A stretch of 64,000 bases of DNA from Bradyrhizobium lablabi (lineage in GTDB: Bacteria > Pseudomonadota > Alphaproteobacteria > Rhizobiales > Xanthobacteraceae), in NCBI RefSeq assembly GCF_018131005.1, contig NZ_JAFCJK010000007.1, positions 310,001 through 374,000 of the forward strand. Direction: 5' to 3'. How positions within the stretch are numbered: position 1 is the stretch's first letter; each line of letters opens with the position of its first letter. The notes under the pieces were generated by a model, which did no database searches, was not told the origin of the DNA, and was given only the letters and a program-made list of their open reading frames with translations. Of the stretch, positions 41,677 through 50,502 are shown piece after piece. Position numbers and translations under genes: made by a program.

Positions 41677-41799
41677 GTCACCCTGAGGTGGCCGCTTCTT
41701 GAGCGGCCCTCGAAGGGTGCACGGCCCGGCTCCATCTCCATCCTTCGAGGCCCGCCGAGCGCTGCTGACGCACCGCCCGGCGCGCACCTCAGGATGACG
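41677..41799. repeat. Long imperfect inverted repeat between guaA and rsmB-like gene
   Basis: GTCACCCTGAGGTGGCCGC on the left is mirrored by GCGCGCACCTCAGGATGACG on the right, with inner arms CCCTCGAAGGGTG and CATCCTTCGAGGC. The whole folds into a long hairpin. It overlaps the last three codons of the methyltransferase gene. Such REP-like elements are common between bradyrhizobial genes. Confidence 0.7.
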
Positions 41800-43096
41800 C
41801 CTGGCGTTTGAGAAGGCTGACGAAAAACCCGTCGGTCCCGGTCCGCCGCGGCGTCATCAGCCAGCCTTCGGCCGATTGCAGCGCGGCCCTGGCAAAATCC
41901 TCGGCCTTGTCCCGGAGCACGCTTGCGGTCTGCTCGGGCGGCTGGACCGAGAACTCCGGATGGCGCGCGATGAAGGCCCGCACCTGCTCGCCGTTTTCGT
42001 CCGCCAGCACCGAGCAGGTGATGTAGGCGATCCGGCCGCCCGGCTTCACCATGGGCGCCGCGCGGTCGAGCACCTCGACCTGGTCCTTCAGCCGCACCTC
42101 GAGCGCGCCGGGGCGCATGCGCCATTTGGCGTCGGGATTGCGGCGCCAGGTGCCGGTGCCGCTGCAGGGTGCATCGATCAGCACGAGATCGGCCGAGGCC
42201 TTGATGTCCGAGAGCACATCGGCCTCGCCGCGCGGCGTGCGCACCTCGCAATTATGGACACCGGCGCGGGACAGGCGCTCGTGGATCGGCGCGAGCTGGC
42301 GCTTGTCGCTGTCGGTCGCGATCAGCCTGCCCTTGCCGCCCATCATTGCCGCGAGCGCCAGCGTCTTGCCGCCGGCGCCGGCGCAGAGGTCGATCACCTG
42401 CTCGCCGGGCTTGGCGGCCGAGAACAGCGCGGCGAGTTGGGAGCCCTCGTCCTGCACCTCGATCGCGCCCTTGATGAAATCCTCTTCGGCATGAATGCCG
42501 GGATTGCGCGCGTCGGCGGAAAGCTCGATGCGCAATCCGAGCGGCGACCACGGCGTTTCGCTGGCGCCGAGATGCGCCAGCCGCGGCAGCACCTTCTCGC
42601 GCTTGCCCTTGAGCGTGTTGACGCGCAGGTCGAGCGGCGCACGGCTCGCCATTGCGGCGGCCTCAGCGGCGCGCGCCTCGCCGAACACCTTTGCAAGATA
42701 TGGATCGAGCCATTCCGGATAGTCGCCGGCGACATGGGCCGGCGCGTCCGCAAGCGAGCGCGAGGTCAGCGCAGCGGCCTCGGCTTCCGTCAGCGGCTCC
42801 GGCGCGAAACGGCTGCCGTCGCACATCGCTGCGATCGTCGCGATATCCATGCCGCGCTCGAGCTTGAGCATCCCGAGCAGGCGCGCCCGCGCGCGGTCGT
42901 CGTCCATCAGATAGGCGCTGGAAGATTGCCGGCGCAGCACGTCCCAGATCAGGCCAGAGATCGCGGCGCGGTCGCCGGAGCCCGCATAACGGTGCGCGGT
43001 GCCCCATTCCTTCAGCGCTTTCGCGGCGGGGACGCGTTGCGCGTCGATCGTGTCGATTACTTCGATAGCGGCGGACAGCCGGGCAGCGGGAGTCAT
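41789..43096 (-). CDS. RsmB/NOP-family rRNA cytosine methyltransferase
   Basis: A 435-aa RNA m5C methyltransferase. An N-terminal NusB-like helical region (residues 1-150) precedes the SAM-binding Rossmann domain with VIDLCAGAGGKTLALAAMM near residue 237 and VLIDAPCSGTGTWRRNPD near 305 (catalytic Cys in the PCSG motif). A second Cys motif follows (ITCSVLADENGEQV near 355). The name RsmB is by family; the exact site methylated is not shown here. Transcribed leftward, downstream of the MAPEG gene with a 24-bp gap. Confidence 0.93.
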   Translation of the reverse strand: MTPAARLSAAIEVIDTIDAQRVPAAKALKEWGTAHRYAGSGDRAAISGLIWDVLRRQSSSAYLMDDDRARARLLGMLKLERGMDIATIAAMCDGSRFAPEPLTEAEAAALTSRSLADAPAHVAGDYPEWLDPYLAKVFGEARAAEAAAMASRAPLDLRVNTLKGKREKVLPRLAHLGASETPWSPLGLRIELSADARNPGIHAEEDFIKGAIEVQDEGSQLAALFSAAKPGEQVIDLCAGAGGKTLALAAMMGGKGRLIATDSDKRQLAPIHERLSRAGVHNCEVRTPRGEADVLSDIKASADLVLIDAPCSGTGTWRRNPDAKWRMRPGALEVRLKDQVEVLDRAAPMVKPGGRIAYITCSVLADENGEQVRAFIARHPEFSVQPPEQTASVLRDKAEDFARAALQSAEGWLMTPRRTGTDGFFVSLLKRQASS

Positions 43097-43120
43097 TGGG
43101 AACTTTCGGTTGGACGCGGG

Positions 43121-43543
43121 TCAGATCAGGAGCAGGAGCTTGAGCGCGAAGTAAAGCCACATGGCAAACAGCACCAGCACGCCGGCGAACCAGGCGAGCG
43201 AGCGCGGCCGCACGTCGTTGGAGGTGACGAAGATGCCGGCGTGCGCAAAGCGCGTCACCACGAACACCCAGGACATCAGCACGATGAACAGATCGGCGCG
43301 GCGCAGCGGCAGCGCAAGCGCGATCAGGACGTAGAACAGGATCGGGACCTCGAACTGGTTGGCGAAGCAATTGCCGATCTGGGTGGCGTGGAGCGGCCAG
43401 TTCGGCTCGCGCAGCGCGATGTCCTTCAACGCGGTCTCCCCCCTCGACAGCGCGCGGGTGCGCGCAACCGCCATCCCCATCAGGAGGCAGAAGGTGAGCC
43501 CGATCTGGATGAAGACCGGCAGCAAAACCATTTGAACGGACAT
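43121..43543 (-). CDS. MAPEG family membrane protein
   Basis: A 140-aa, four-helix protein beginning MSVQMVLLPVFIQIGLTFCL. It has the MAPEG core pattern (IGNCFANQFEVPILFYVLIALALP near residues 56-79, then SWVFVVTRFAHAGIFVTSNDVRPRSLAWF). The family includes glutathione-dependent membrane transferases, but a function cannot be given. Start: ATG 43543 with GGGAG upstream. It lies just upstream of the methyltransferase gene on the same strand. Confidence 0.9.
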   Translation of the reverse strand: MSVQMVLLPVFIQIGLTFCLLMGMAVARTRALSRGETALKDIALREPNWPLHATQIGNCFANQFEVPILFYVLIALALPLRRADLFIVLMSWVFVVTRFAHAGIFVTSNDVRPRSLAWFAGVLVLFAMWLYFALKLLLLI

Positions 43544-43814
43544 CGGAATCTCCCACTGCCGCGGCGCCGCGAACGTCCCTCTTAGCCGCCGCGCCCGCCG
43601 CTGACAATGAAGGCGAAGTCGCCGCTGCAACCGCTTGAACCACAATCGAAGCTACCGGGACCAACGCCCCGCGGTTGTTGCGGTTTCAGTCTCCGGGGCG
43701 CGCGTTGCCGTCGTTGGCGAAGGCAGAGGGCTGTCCCTCTGGCGATACCGTCCCAACCTATCGTCATTGTTCCGACTCCCGGCCACCCTATGATCGCCCC
43801 GAAAGGAACGACGT

Positions 43815-44657
43815 ATGGCCGCCCAATTTCGTCTGACGCAGATTTCCGACACCCACCTCGCGCGCCGCTACCAGCCCCTGATCGACAATTTCCACCGTGT
43901 GAGCGAGCACATCGACGCGACGCGCCCCGATCTCGTGCTCAATTCCGGCGACGTTTCGTTCGACGGCCCGACCAGCCGCGACGATCTCGTCTTCGCCAAG
44001 GAGCTGCACAACGCGCTGCCGGTCGATTGCGTCTACCTGCCCGGCAACCACGACATCGGCGACAACCCGACCGCGGTCGGGCCGGAGCCGACGCAATTGC
44101 CGACCGAGCAAAGCTGCGAGGCGTTCACGACCGTGCTCGGCGAGGACCGCTGGCGCTTCGAGGCCGCCGGCTGGTGCTTCATCGGGCTGAACTCGCTGAT
44201 CATGAACACCGGCCTCCACGGCGAGGCCGAGCAGTTCGACTGGCTCGCCGCGCAGCTCGACACCGTGCTGGGCAAACCGGTGGCGCTGTTCCTGCACAAG
44301 CCGCTCTATCTCGACGCGCCCTACGATCCCGAGCGCGAGGCCACCGCGATCCGCTTCGTGCCACAGCCGGCGCGCCGGCGCGTGATCGAGATGTTCGGCA
44401 AGGTCGACCTGCGCCTGGTCGGCAGCGGCCACGTGCATCAGCGTCGCGACTACACCTTCGAGCTTGTCAGACACATCTGGGCGCCCTCGGCCGGCTTCAT
44501 CATCTCTGACGAAAAGCAGGAACTGATCGGCATCAAGGAAACCGGCCTCGTCGAATACCGCTTCCAGCCCGACAGCTTCGAAGTGCGCCATGTCAGGGCC
44601 AAGGGCCAGGTCAATGTCGACCTGGACATGCTGCTCGGCAAGGCGCCTGCGAACTGA
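43815..44657 (+). CDS. Calcineurin-like metallophosphoesterase (CpdA-like)
   Basis: A 280-aa phosphodiesterase with all five metal motifs: QISDTHLARRY (D-x-H) near residue 9, NSGDVSF near 43, LPGNHDIGD near 75, FLHKPLY near 159, and GSGHVHQRRDY near 198. This arrangement is that of CpdA-type 3',5'-cyclic nucleotide phosphodiesterases, which would fit a genome with several cyclases, but phospholipid or other esters are possible. The ATG at 43815 follows GAAAGGA by eight bases. Confidence 0.92.
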   Translation: MAAQFRLTQISDTHLARRYQPLIDNFHRVSEHIDATRPDLVLNSGDVSFDGPTSRDDLVFAKELHNALPVDCVYLPGNHDIGDNPTAVGPEPTQLPTEQSCEAFTTVLGEDRWRFEAAGWCFIGLNSLIMNTGLHGEAEQFDWLAAQLDTVLGKPVALFLHKPLYLDAPYDPEREATAIRFVPQPARRRVIEMFGKVDLRLVGSGHVHQRRDYTFELVRHIWAPSAGFIISDEKQELIGIKETGLVEYRFQPDSFEVRHVRAKGQVNVDLDMLLGKAPAN

Positions 44658-44670
44658 CCGGATCTCTTCC

Positions 44671-45693
44671 CTAAGGACGATCCTGCCCGACCCTCACTAG
44701 CTGCTTGCCGAAATTGGCGCCCTTGAGCAGGCCCATGAAGGCGTCAGGCGCGCTGTCGAGCCCCTCGGTCACGAACTCCTTGTATTTGACCTTGCCCTCG
44801 CGCACCCACTGCGACATGTCGCGGATGAAGTCGCCATGGCGGGCGGCAAAGTCGCTGACGATGAAACCGCGGAAGGTCAGCCGCTTGGTCAGGATGTTGC
44901 GCATCAGCGCGCCGGCCCATTTCGGCGCGGCGGCCTCCGTGTCGTTGTAATGCGCGATAAGGCCGCAGACCGGCACGCGCGCGAATGCATTCAGGAGCGG
45001 AAAGACCGCGTCGAACACCGCGCCCCCGACATTCTCGAAATAGACGTCGATGCCCTTCGGGCAGGCTTCCTTCAGCTTGGCGGCGAGATCGGGATCGCGA
45101 TGGTCGAGGCACGCGTCGAAGCCGAATTCGTTCGTGACATAGGCGCATTTGTCCTTGCCGCCGGCAATCCCGACCGCCCGCGCGCCCTTGATCCTCGCGA
45201 TCTGTCCGACCGCCGAGCCGACGGCGCCGGAGGCGGCCGCGACCACCACGGTCTCGCCCGCCTGCGGCTTGCCGATGTCGAGCAGCCCTGTATAGGCGGT
45301 CATGCCGGGCATGCCGAGCACGCCGACGGCGGTCGAGATCGGCGCGATTGTCGGATCGATCTTGGTCAGGCCCTTGCCATCAGACAGCGCATGCGTCTGC
45401 CAGCCCGCGCGCGACAACACGATGTCGCCTGTCGCAAAGGCGCGATTGTTGGAGGCGATCACCTCGCTGACAGTGCCGCCCTCCATCACGCCGTCGACCG
45501 GCACCGGCTGCGCGTAGGACGGGCCGTCGCTCATCCGCCCGCGCATATAGGGGTCGAGCGAGAGCCAGATGGTGCGGAGCAGGACCTGCCCGTCGCCGGG
45601 CACCGGCACCGCATATTCCTCGAGACGGAAGTCGGACGGTTTCGGCTCGCCGTGCGGACGCGAGGCGAGAACAACGCGCTTGCCCTGGGACAT
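44671..45693 (-). CDS. NADP-dependent oxidoreductase, CurA/leukotriene B4 reductase-like
   Basis: A 340-aa zinc-independent MDR protein. It begins MSQGKRVVLASRPHGEPKPS, with a YMRGRMSD loop near residue 59 typical of prostaglandin/alkenal reductases, the NADP-binding AAASGAVGSAVGQIARIKG near 158, and EYFEN-like DVYFENVGGAVFDAVFPLL near 223. It probably reduces enones such as alkenals. Start: ATG 45693 with GGAGGAG upstream; an in-frame extension reaches into a repeat element. Confidence 0.93.
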   Translation of the reverse strand: MSQGKRVVLASRPHGEPKPSDFRLEEYAVPVPGDGQVLLRTIWLSLDPYMRGRMSDGPSYAQPVPVDGVMEGGTVSEVIASNNRAFATGDIVLSRAGWQTHALSDGKGLTKIDPTIAPISTAVGVLGMPGMTAYTGLLDIGKPQAGETVVVAAASGAVGSAVGQIARIKGARAVGIAGGKDKCAYVTNEFGFDACLDHRDPDLAAKLKEACPKGIDVYFENVGGAVFDAVFPLLNAFARVPVCGLIAHYNDTEAAAPKWAGALMRNILTKRLTFRGFIVSDFAARHGDFIRDMSQWVREGKVKYKEFVTEGLDSAPDAFMGLLKGANFGKQLVRVGQDRP

Positions 45694-45719
45694 GAGGAAC
45701 TCCTCCAGATTTGTTATTC

Positions 45720-45804
45720 GTCGTTGCGAGCGTAGCGAAGCAATCCATGCCTCTGCAAGCAGAGGAATGGATTGCTTCGTCGCCATTGTTCCTTGCAATG
45801 ACGG
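45720..45804. repeat. Intergenic palindromic repeat, family A copy 2
   Basis: The element begins TCGTTGCGAGCGTAGCGAAG, continues CAATCCATGCC, and returns as GGAATGGATTGCTTCG and CCTTGCAATGACGG, giving a strong hairpin. It shares the TTGCGAGCG-GCGA start with the copy at 861-937. It lies just upstream of the MDR gene, between it and guaB (both leftward). Confidence 0.75.
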
Positions 45805-45832
45805 CCCGGAGAATTGGCGCAGCGGAGAAAGT

Positions 45833-47323
45833 TTACATCCCGCCGGGATAATTCGGCGCTTCGCGCGTGATCGTCACGTCATGGACGTGGCTTTCGCGCA
45901 GGCCCGCCCCGGTGATGCGGACGAACTCGGCCTTGTCGTGGAATTCGCCGATATTCCGCGCACCGACATAGCCCATCGCGGCGCGCAGACCGCCGGCAAG
46001 CTGGTGCATGACGTTGCCGACTGGACCCTTGTAGGGCACTTGGCCCTCGATGCCTTCGGGCACGAGCTTCAGCGTGTCCTTGATGTCCTGCTGGAAGTAG
46101 CGGTCGGCCGAGCCACGCGCCATCGCGCCGACCGAGCCCATGCCGCGATAGGCCTTGTAGGAGCGGCCCTGCCACAGGAAGACCTCGCCGGGCGTCTCGT
46201 CGGTGCCGGCGAGCAACGAACCGACCATCGCGATGTCGGCGCCGGCGGCGAGCGCCTTGGCGAGATCGCCGGAATATTTGATGCCGCCGTCCGCGATCAC
46301 GGGCACGTCGGCCTTCTTTGCTGCCGCCACCGCGTCCATGATCGCGGTGAGCTGCGGCACGCCGACACCGGCGACGATGCGGGTGGTGCAGATCGAGCCG
46401 GGCCCGATGCCGACCTTGATGCAGTCAGCGCCGGCATCGATCAGCGCCTGCGCGCCGTCCCGAGTTGCGATATTGCCGGCGACGACCTGCACGGCGTTGG
46501 AGAGACGCTTGATCCGATTGACGGCGTTGAGCACGTGCCTGGAATGGCCGTGCGCGGTGTCGACCACGACGACGTCGACACCGGCATCGATCAGCCGTTC
46601 GGTACGCTCGTATCCGGTCTCGCCCACCGTCGTGGCGGCGGCAACCCGCAGGCGGCCGTGCGCGTCCTTGCAGGCGAGCGGATGCGCGACCGCCTTTTCA
46701 ATGTCCTTGACGGTGATCAGGCCGACGCAGCGGTATTGATCGTCGACGACAAGGAGCTTTTCGATGCGGTGCTTGTGCAGCATCCGCTTCGCCTCATCCT
46801 GGCCGACGCCTTCGCGCACCGTGACGAGGTTTTCGTGCGTCATGAGCTCGGAGACCTTCTGCCGCGGATCGCTCGCGAAGCGCACGTCGCGGTTGGTCAG
46901 GATGCCGACCAGCTTCCCGGGGGTGGTCTTGCCGCCGCCGGTGACGACCGGAATGCCGGAGATGCCGTGATCCTTCATCAGCGTCAGCGCATCCGAAAGC
47001 GTGGCCTCGGGGCCGATCGTCAGCGGATTGACCACCATTCCGGATTCGAACTTCTTCACCTGCCGCACCTGCGCAGCCTGGCCCTCGGGATCGAAATTGC
47101 GGTGGATGACGCCGAGGCCGCCAGCCTGGGCCATCGCGATTGCCATGCGCGCCTCGGTGACGGTATCCATCGCGGAGGCGATGATCGGAATGTTGAGCGG
47201 GATCGCGCGGGTGACGCGGGAGCGGATATCGACCTCCGAGGGAAGAACGTCCGACAGACCGGGCTTTAGAAGCACATCGTCGAACGTGAAAGCCTCGCGG
47301 ATAGCCTGAGGTCCCGTGGGCAT
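45833..47323 (-). CDS. guaB: IMP dehydrogenase
   Basis: A 496-aa enzyme oxidising IMP to XMP, the committed step of guanine nucleotide synthesis. The TIM-barrel starts with FTFDDVLLKPGLSDVLPSE; two CBS domains lie around residues 100-210 (SGIPVV; LVVDDQYRCVGLITVKDI). The catalytic Cys is in GIGPGSICTTRIVAGVG near 300, and the Arg/Tyr loop in YRGMGSVGAMARGSADRYF near 403. AAAGGAG precedes the ATG at 47323. Both guaA and guaB lie in this 8-kb stretch but are not in one operon. Confidence 0.98.
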   Translation of the reverse strand: MPTGPQAIREAFTFDDVLLKPGLSDVLPSEVDIRSRVTRAIPLNIPIIASAMDTVTEARMAIAMAQAGGLGVIHRNFDPEGQAAQVRQVKKFESGMVVNPLTIGPEATLSDALTLMKDHGISGIPVVTGGGKTTPGKLVGILTNRDVRFASDPRQKVSELMTHENLVTVREGVGQDEAKRMLHKHRIEKLLVVDDQYRCVGLITVKDIEKAVAHPLACKDAHGRLRVAAATTVGETGYERTERLIDAGVDVVVVDTAHGHSRHVLNAVNRIKRLSNAVQVVAGNIATRDGAQALIDAGADCIKVGIGPGSICTTRIVAGVGVPQLTAIMDAVAAAKKADVPVIADGGIKYSGDLAKALAAGADIAMVGSLLAGTDETPGEVFLWQGRSYKAYRGMGSVGAMARGSADRYFQQDIKDTLKLVPEGIEGQVPYKGPVGNVMHQLAGGLRAAMGYVGARNIGEFHDKAEFVRITGAGLRESHVHDVTITREAPNYPGGM

Positions 47324-47492
47324 TGCCAACTCCTTTCGGCGGCGTCCGCCGCAATCGTCTTGCGGATGAACGCCGCCTGCGGCGACGCTGCCTGCGTCAC
47401 CGTAGAATCGGTGCCCATCGGTGGGGTTGACGCTGGTCGATAGCATGGCGGGATGACGAATCAAAGCGTCTGCCAGCCATGCTTGGCGCTTT

Positions 47493-47744
47493 TTACGGAG
47501 CCCGGTACCCCGGCGGCGGCCCATGGCGGCGGATCGCCTCGACCACCTCCCGGTGGCGCCGGTCCTCCCGCTTCATGTGGACCGCGATCACGGCATGAGC
47601 CGACGGCACCAGCAGCAGCACGTGGAAAAACAGCCCGAAAATCGCGCAAAACACGATCAGGACCAGATTGAAGATCGCCGAAAACGGCTGTCCGTTCAGG
47701 AGCAGCCCGATCGGCGGCAACAGAGCGGCAAGGACGTAGATCAC
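47493..47744 (-). CDS. YqaE/Pmp3-like small membrane protein
   Basis: An 83-aa protein with two helices (IYVLAALLPPIGLLLNG and FNLVLIVFCAIFGLFFHVLLLV), with the Pro-rich PP turn and NLVL motif of the Pmp3/YqaE family. A cytosolic tail of about 35 residues is basic with HMKREDRRHREVVE. The GTG at 47744 is preferred because the upstream codons add nothing recognisable; TTG 47756 would add four residues. Family members affect membrane potential and salt tolerance in other organisms. Confidence 0.75.
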   Translation of the reverse strand: MIYVLAALLPPIGLLLNGQPFSAIFNLVLIVFCAIFGLFFHVLLLVPSAHAVIAVHMKREDRRHREVVEAIRRHGPPPGYRAP

Positions 47745-47885
47745 GGCACACCTCAATGCGCTGGCGGATGCATACCAGCGTCACGCTGGATTTAGGTGGT
47801 TTGGCCGGTTCCGCAATAGCGTGTGTGACGGCGGGATGATACAGCCGCCTGGCACCTTTATCAGCCCCGTCCGATTTCTTTAGTA

Positions 47886-49373
47886 ATGAACAAAGAACGC
47901 CTGATTCCACTCATCGTGGCCACTGCCCTGTTCATGGAGAACATGGACTCCACGGTGATAGCGACCTCGTTGCCGGCGATTGCCGCCGACATCGGCACGA
48001 GCCCGCTGACGCTGAAACTTGCGATCACCTCCTACCTCCTGTCGCTCGCGGTGTTCATCCCGGCGAGCGGTTGGACCGCGGACCGCTTCGGCCCGCGCAT
48101 CGTATTCGCAGGCGCCGTCGGCGTGTTCATGCTGGGCTCGATCGGCTGCGCGCTGTCCTCGTCCGTGACCGATTTCGTGTTCGCCCGCATCGTGCAGGGG
48201 CTGGGCGGCGCGATGATGACGCCGGTCGGGCGGTTGGTGCTGCTGCGGTCCGTCGACAAGAGCGCGCTGGTCAACGCAATGGCGTGGGTGACGATTCCCG
48301 CGCTGATCGGCCCTGTGATCGGGCCGCCGCTCGGCGGCTTCATCACCACCTATTTCTCCTGGCACTGGATCTTCCTGATCAACATCCCGATCGGGCTGCT
48401 CGGCATCTTCATGGCGCTGAAATACATCGATCCGATCAAGAGCGTCGATCCCGAACGCTTCGATCTCTACGGCCTCGTGCTCGCGGGCGTCGGCCTTGCC
48501 GGCATCGCTTTCGGCCTGTCGGTCGCAGGCCTCAATCTGCTGCCGTGGACCGTAATCGCGGCGCTGGTCGGGATCGGCTCCGTCTCGATGGCGCTCTACG
48601 TCATTCACGCGCGGCGAACCGGATCGCCGGTATTGGATTTCGCGCTGCTGCGCCTGCCGACCCTGCGGGCCGCGATCATCGGCGGCTTCATGTTCCGCCT
48701 CGGCATCGGCGCAATGCCGTTCCTGCTGCCGCTCCTGATGCAGGTCGGCTTCGGCCTGACGCCGTTTCAGTCCGGCCTCGTGACATTTGCCTCCGCGGTC
48801 GGCGCCATGGGCATGAAGACGCTGGCCGCGCGCATCATCCGCACCTTCGGCTTCCGCAACATGATGACCGTCAACGCGGTGGTCTCCGCGTTCTTCCTCG
48901 CCGCCTGTGCGCTGTTCACGGTAACGACGCCGCTGCTCCTCATCATGATCATCCTGGTGGTCGGCGGCTTCTTCCGCTCGCTCCAGTTCACAGCGATCAA
49001 CACCGTCGCCTATGCCGATGTCGAGGCGGCGCAAATGAGCCGCGCCACCACGCTCGTCAGCGTCAACCAGCAGCTTGCGGTATCCGCCGGCGTCGCGGTC
49101 GGCGCGTTCTCGGTCGAAACGACCCTGGCGCTGCATCACCAGACCGAGCTGTCGGCCGACGTGTTCGCGCCGGCCTTCGTCGTGGTCTCGCTTATCTCGG
49201 CGGCCTCGGCATGGTTCTTTTGGCAAATGCCGCAGGACGCCGGCCATGAGATCTCGGGCCGCAAGGCGATCGAGATTTCGAGCCGCAAGGAAGCCGCAAA
49301 AAGCGCCGCAAGCGCCGCCCTCAAGGTCGCAACCGAGGACACCCAGGACGCGCGGGATCAGAGATTGGGCTGA
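47886..49373 (+). CDS. MFS drug efflux permease (DHA2 type)
   Basis: A 495-aa, 14-helix major facilitator beginning MNKERLIPLIVATALFMENM followed by DSTVIATSLPAIAADIG, the DHA2 helix 1 signature with the membrane Asp. Also ASGWTADRFGPRIVFAGAV (motif A) near residue 62 and LGGAMMTPVGRLVL near 106 (motif C). The C-terminal 40 residues are cytosolic, Ala/Lys-rich. It is probably a proton-coupled exporter of hydrophobic compounds. No regulator gene adjoins it. Confidence 0.93.
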   Translation: MNKERLIPLIVATALFMENMDSTVIATSLPAIAADIGTSPLTLKLAITSYLLSLAVFIPASGWTADRFGPRIVFAGAVGVFMLGSIGCALSSSVTDFVFARIVQGLGGAMMTPVGRLVLLRSVDKSALVNAMAWVTIPALIGPVIGPPLGGFITTYFSWHWIFLINIPIGLLGIFMALKYIDPIKSVDPERFDLYGLVLAGVGLAGIAFGLSVAGLNLLPWTVIAALVGIGSVSMALYVIHARRTGSPVLDFALLRLPTLRAAIIGGFMFRLGIGAMPFLLPLLMQVGFGLTPFQSGLVTFASAVGAMGMKTLAARIIRTFGFRNMMTVNAVVSAFFLAACALFTVTTPLLLIMIILVVGGFFRSLQFTAINTVAYADVEAAQMSRATTLVSVNQQLAVSAGVAVGAFSVETTLALHHQTELSADVFAPAFVVVSLISAASAWFFWQMPQDAGHEISGRKAIEISSRKEAAKSAASAALKVATEDTQDARDQRLG

Positions 49374-49478
49374 GGTTCCCGCTCCGAAATCTCCCTCAAG
49401 CGAAAATCAAGGCAATATCGAGCCCGCCTGAGCCCCTGCTCAAAGCGGAGTGCTGCCGTCCGGGCCATATTGGCCGTC

Positions 49479-50450
49479 ATGAGACGGCGAGATTTTATCA
49501 GCCTTGTCGGCGGTGCGATGGTGTGGCCGGTCGCCGCGCAATCGCAGGAAGCGACCAGGCCGTACCGTATTTTTTGGTTTTCCACCCAGACGCAGCCGGA
49601 CCCGTTTCTCGATGGGTTTCGCGACGGGATGCGCGCGCGCGGCTACGTCGAAGGAAAGAATCTGACCTTCGAGCTCCAATACGCTCCTGGAGACCCGGAG
49701 GCGTTGCGCCAGGCAATATCCGAAATCAAGCGGGGCAAGATCGACCTTGTGGTGTCGAGCGGCCCGGCGACGCGCGCAATGACAGCGGTCAGGGAGGTTC
49801 CCGTCCTGTTTGCGCTGAGCGGCGATCCGGTCGAGCTCGGCATCGTCAAGAGCCTCGCGCAACCCGGCGGCAACTTCACCGGCTCGACGTTCCTGTCGCT
49901 TGAGCTCGCCGGGAAAAGGGTTGAGCTGCTGAGGGACATCTTCCCAAGGCTGAGCACGCTGATCGCGCTGTCGAACACGAATCATCCGGGCGAACAATCG
50001 GAGTGGCGCGCCACCCGAGAGGCCTGCCAGAAGCTCGGTATCGCGCCGGTCTACGTGCCGTTCTCGGGGCCGCGGGAATTGGAGGCCGCGCTTGCCAGAG
50101 CGGCCAATATTCACGCCGACGCCTTGCTGGTGTTTCCGGACGCCGCCACGATGGTGCATCGGGCCAGCATCGCGGAGTTCGCGATCAATCGGCGCCTGCC
50201 CTCGATGTTCGGATGGAGCGAATATTGCGAAGCCGGAGGGCTCGCGAGCTACGGAGCGAATCAAAAGGCCACCTATTTCTCACTCGCAACTTACGCTGAC
50301 CGGATCCTGCGCGGTGAAAGCCCGGCCGACCTCCCGGTCGTGCAGCCGACGAATTTCGAGTTCGCCATCAATCTCGGGACGGCAAAACTGCTTGGCATCG
50401 ATCTCGACGAATCCGCGATCCTCTTTCGCGCCAACAAAGTGATCGAATGA
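49479..50450 (+). CDS. ABC transporter substrate-binding protein (TRAP/ABC_sub_bind type)
   Basis: A 323-aa exported protein with a twin-arginine-like signal MRRRDFISLVGGAMVWPVAA, followed by an ABC_sub_bind (DUF534-like) fold (RIFWFSTQTQPDPFLDGFRDGM near residue 31; VPVLFALSGDPVELGIVKSLAQPGGNFTG near 110; RLPSMFGWSEYCEAGGLASYG near 241). No transporter gene adjoins it. It lies 52 bp before a Cache-HAMP cyclase gene on the same strand, so it may serve as a periplasmic sensor partner rather than a transporter receptor. The ATG at 49479 is preferred, since it starts the RRRDF sequence. Confidence 0.9.
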   Translation: MRRRDFISLVGGAMVWPVAAQSQEATRPYRIFWFSTQTQPDPFLDGFRDGMRARGYVEGKNLTFELQYAPGDPEALRQAISEIKRGKIDLVVSSGPATRAMTAVREVPVLFALSGDPVELGIVKSLAQPGGNFTGSTFLSLELAGKRVELLRDIFPRLSTLIALSNTNHPGEQSEWRATREACQKLGIAPVYVPFSGPRELEAALARAANIHADALLVFPDAATMVHRASIAEFAINRRLPSMFGWSEYCEAGGLASYGANQKATYFSLATYADRILRGESPADLPVVQPTNFEFAINLGTAKLLGIDLDESAILFRANKVIE

Positions 50451-50502
50451 GGCGGGCACCTGAGATGCCCGCGTAGCCAGCCATTACCGGAAACATCTCG
50501 CA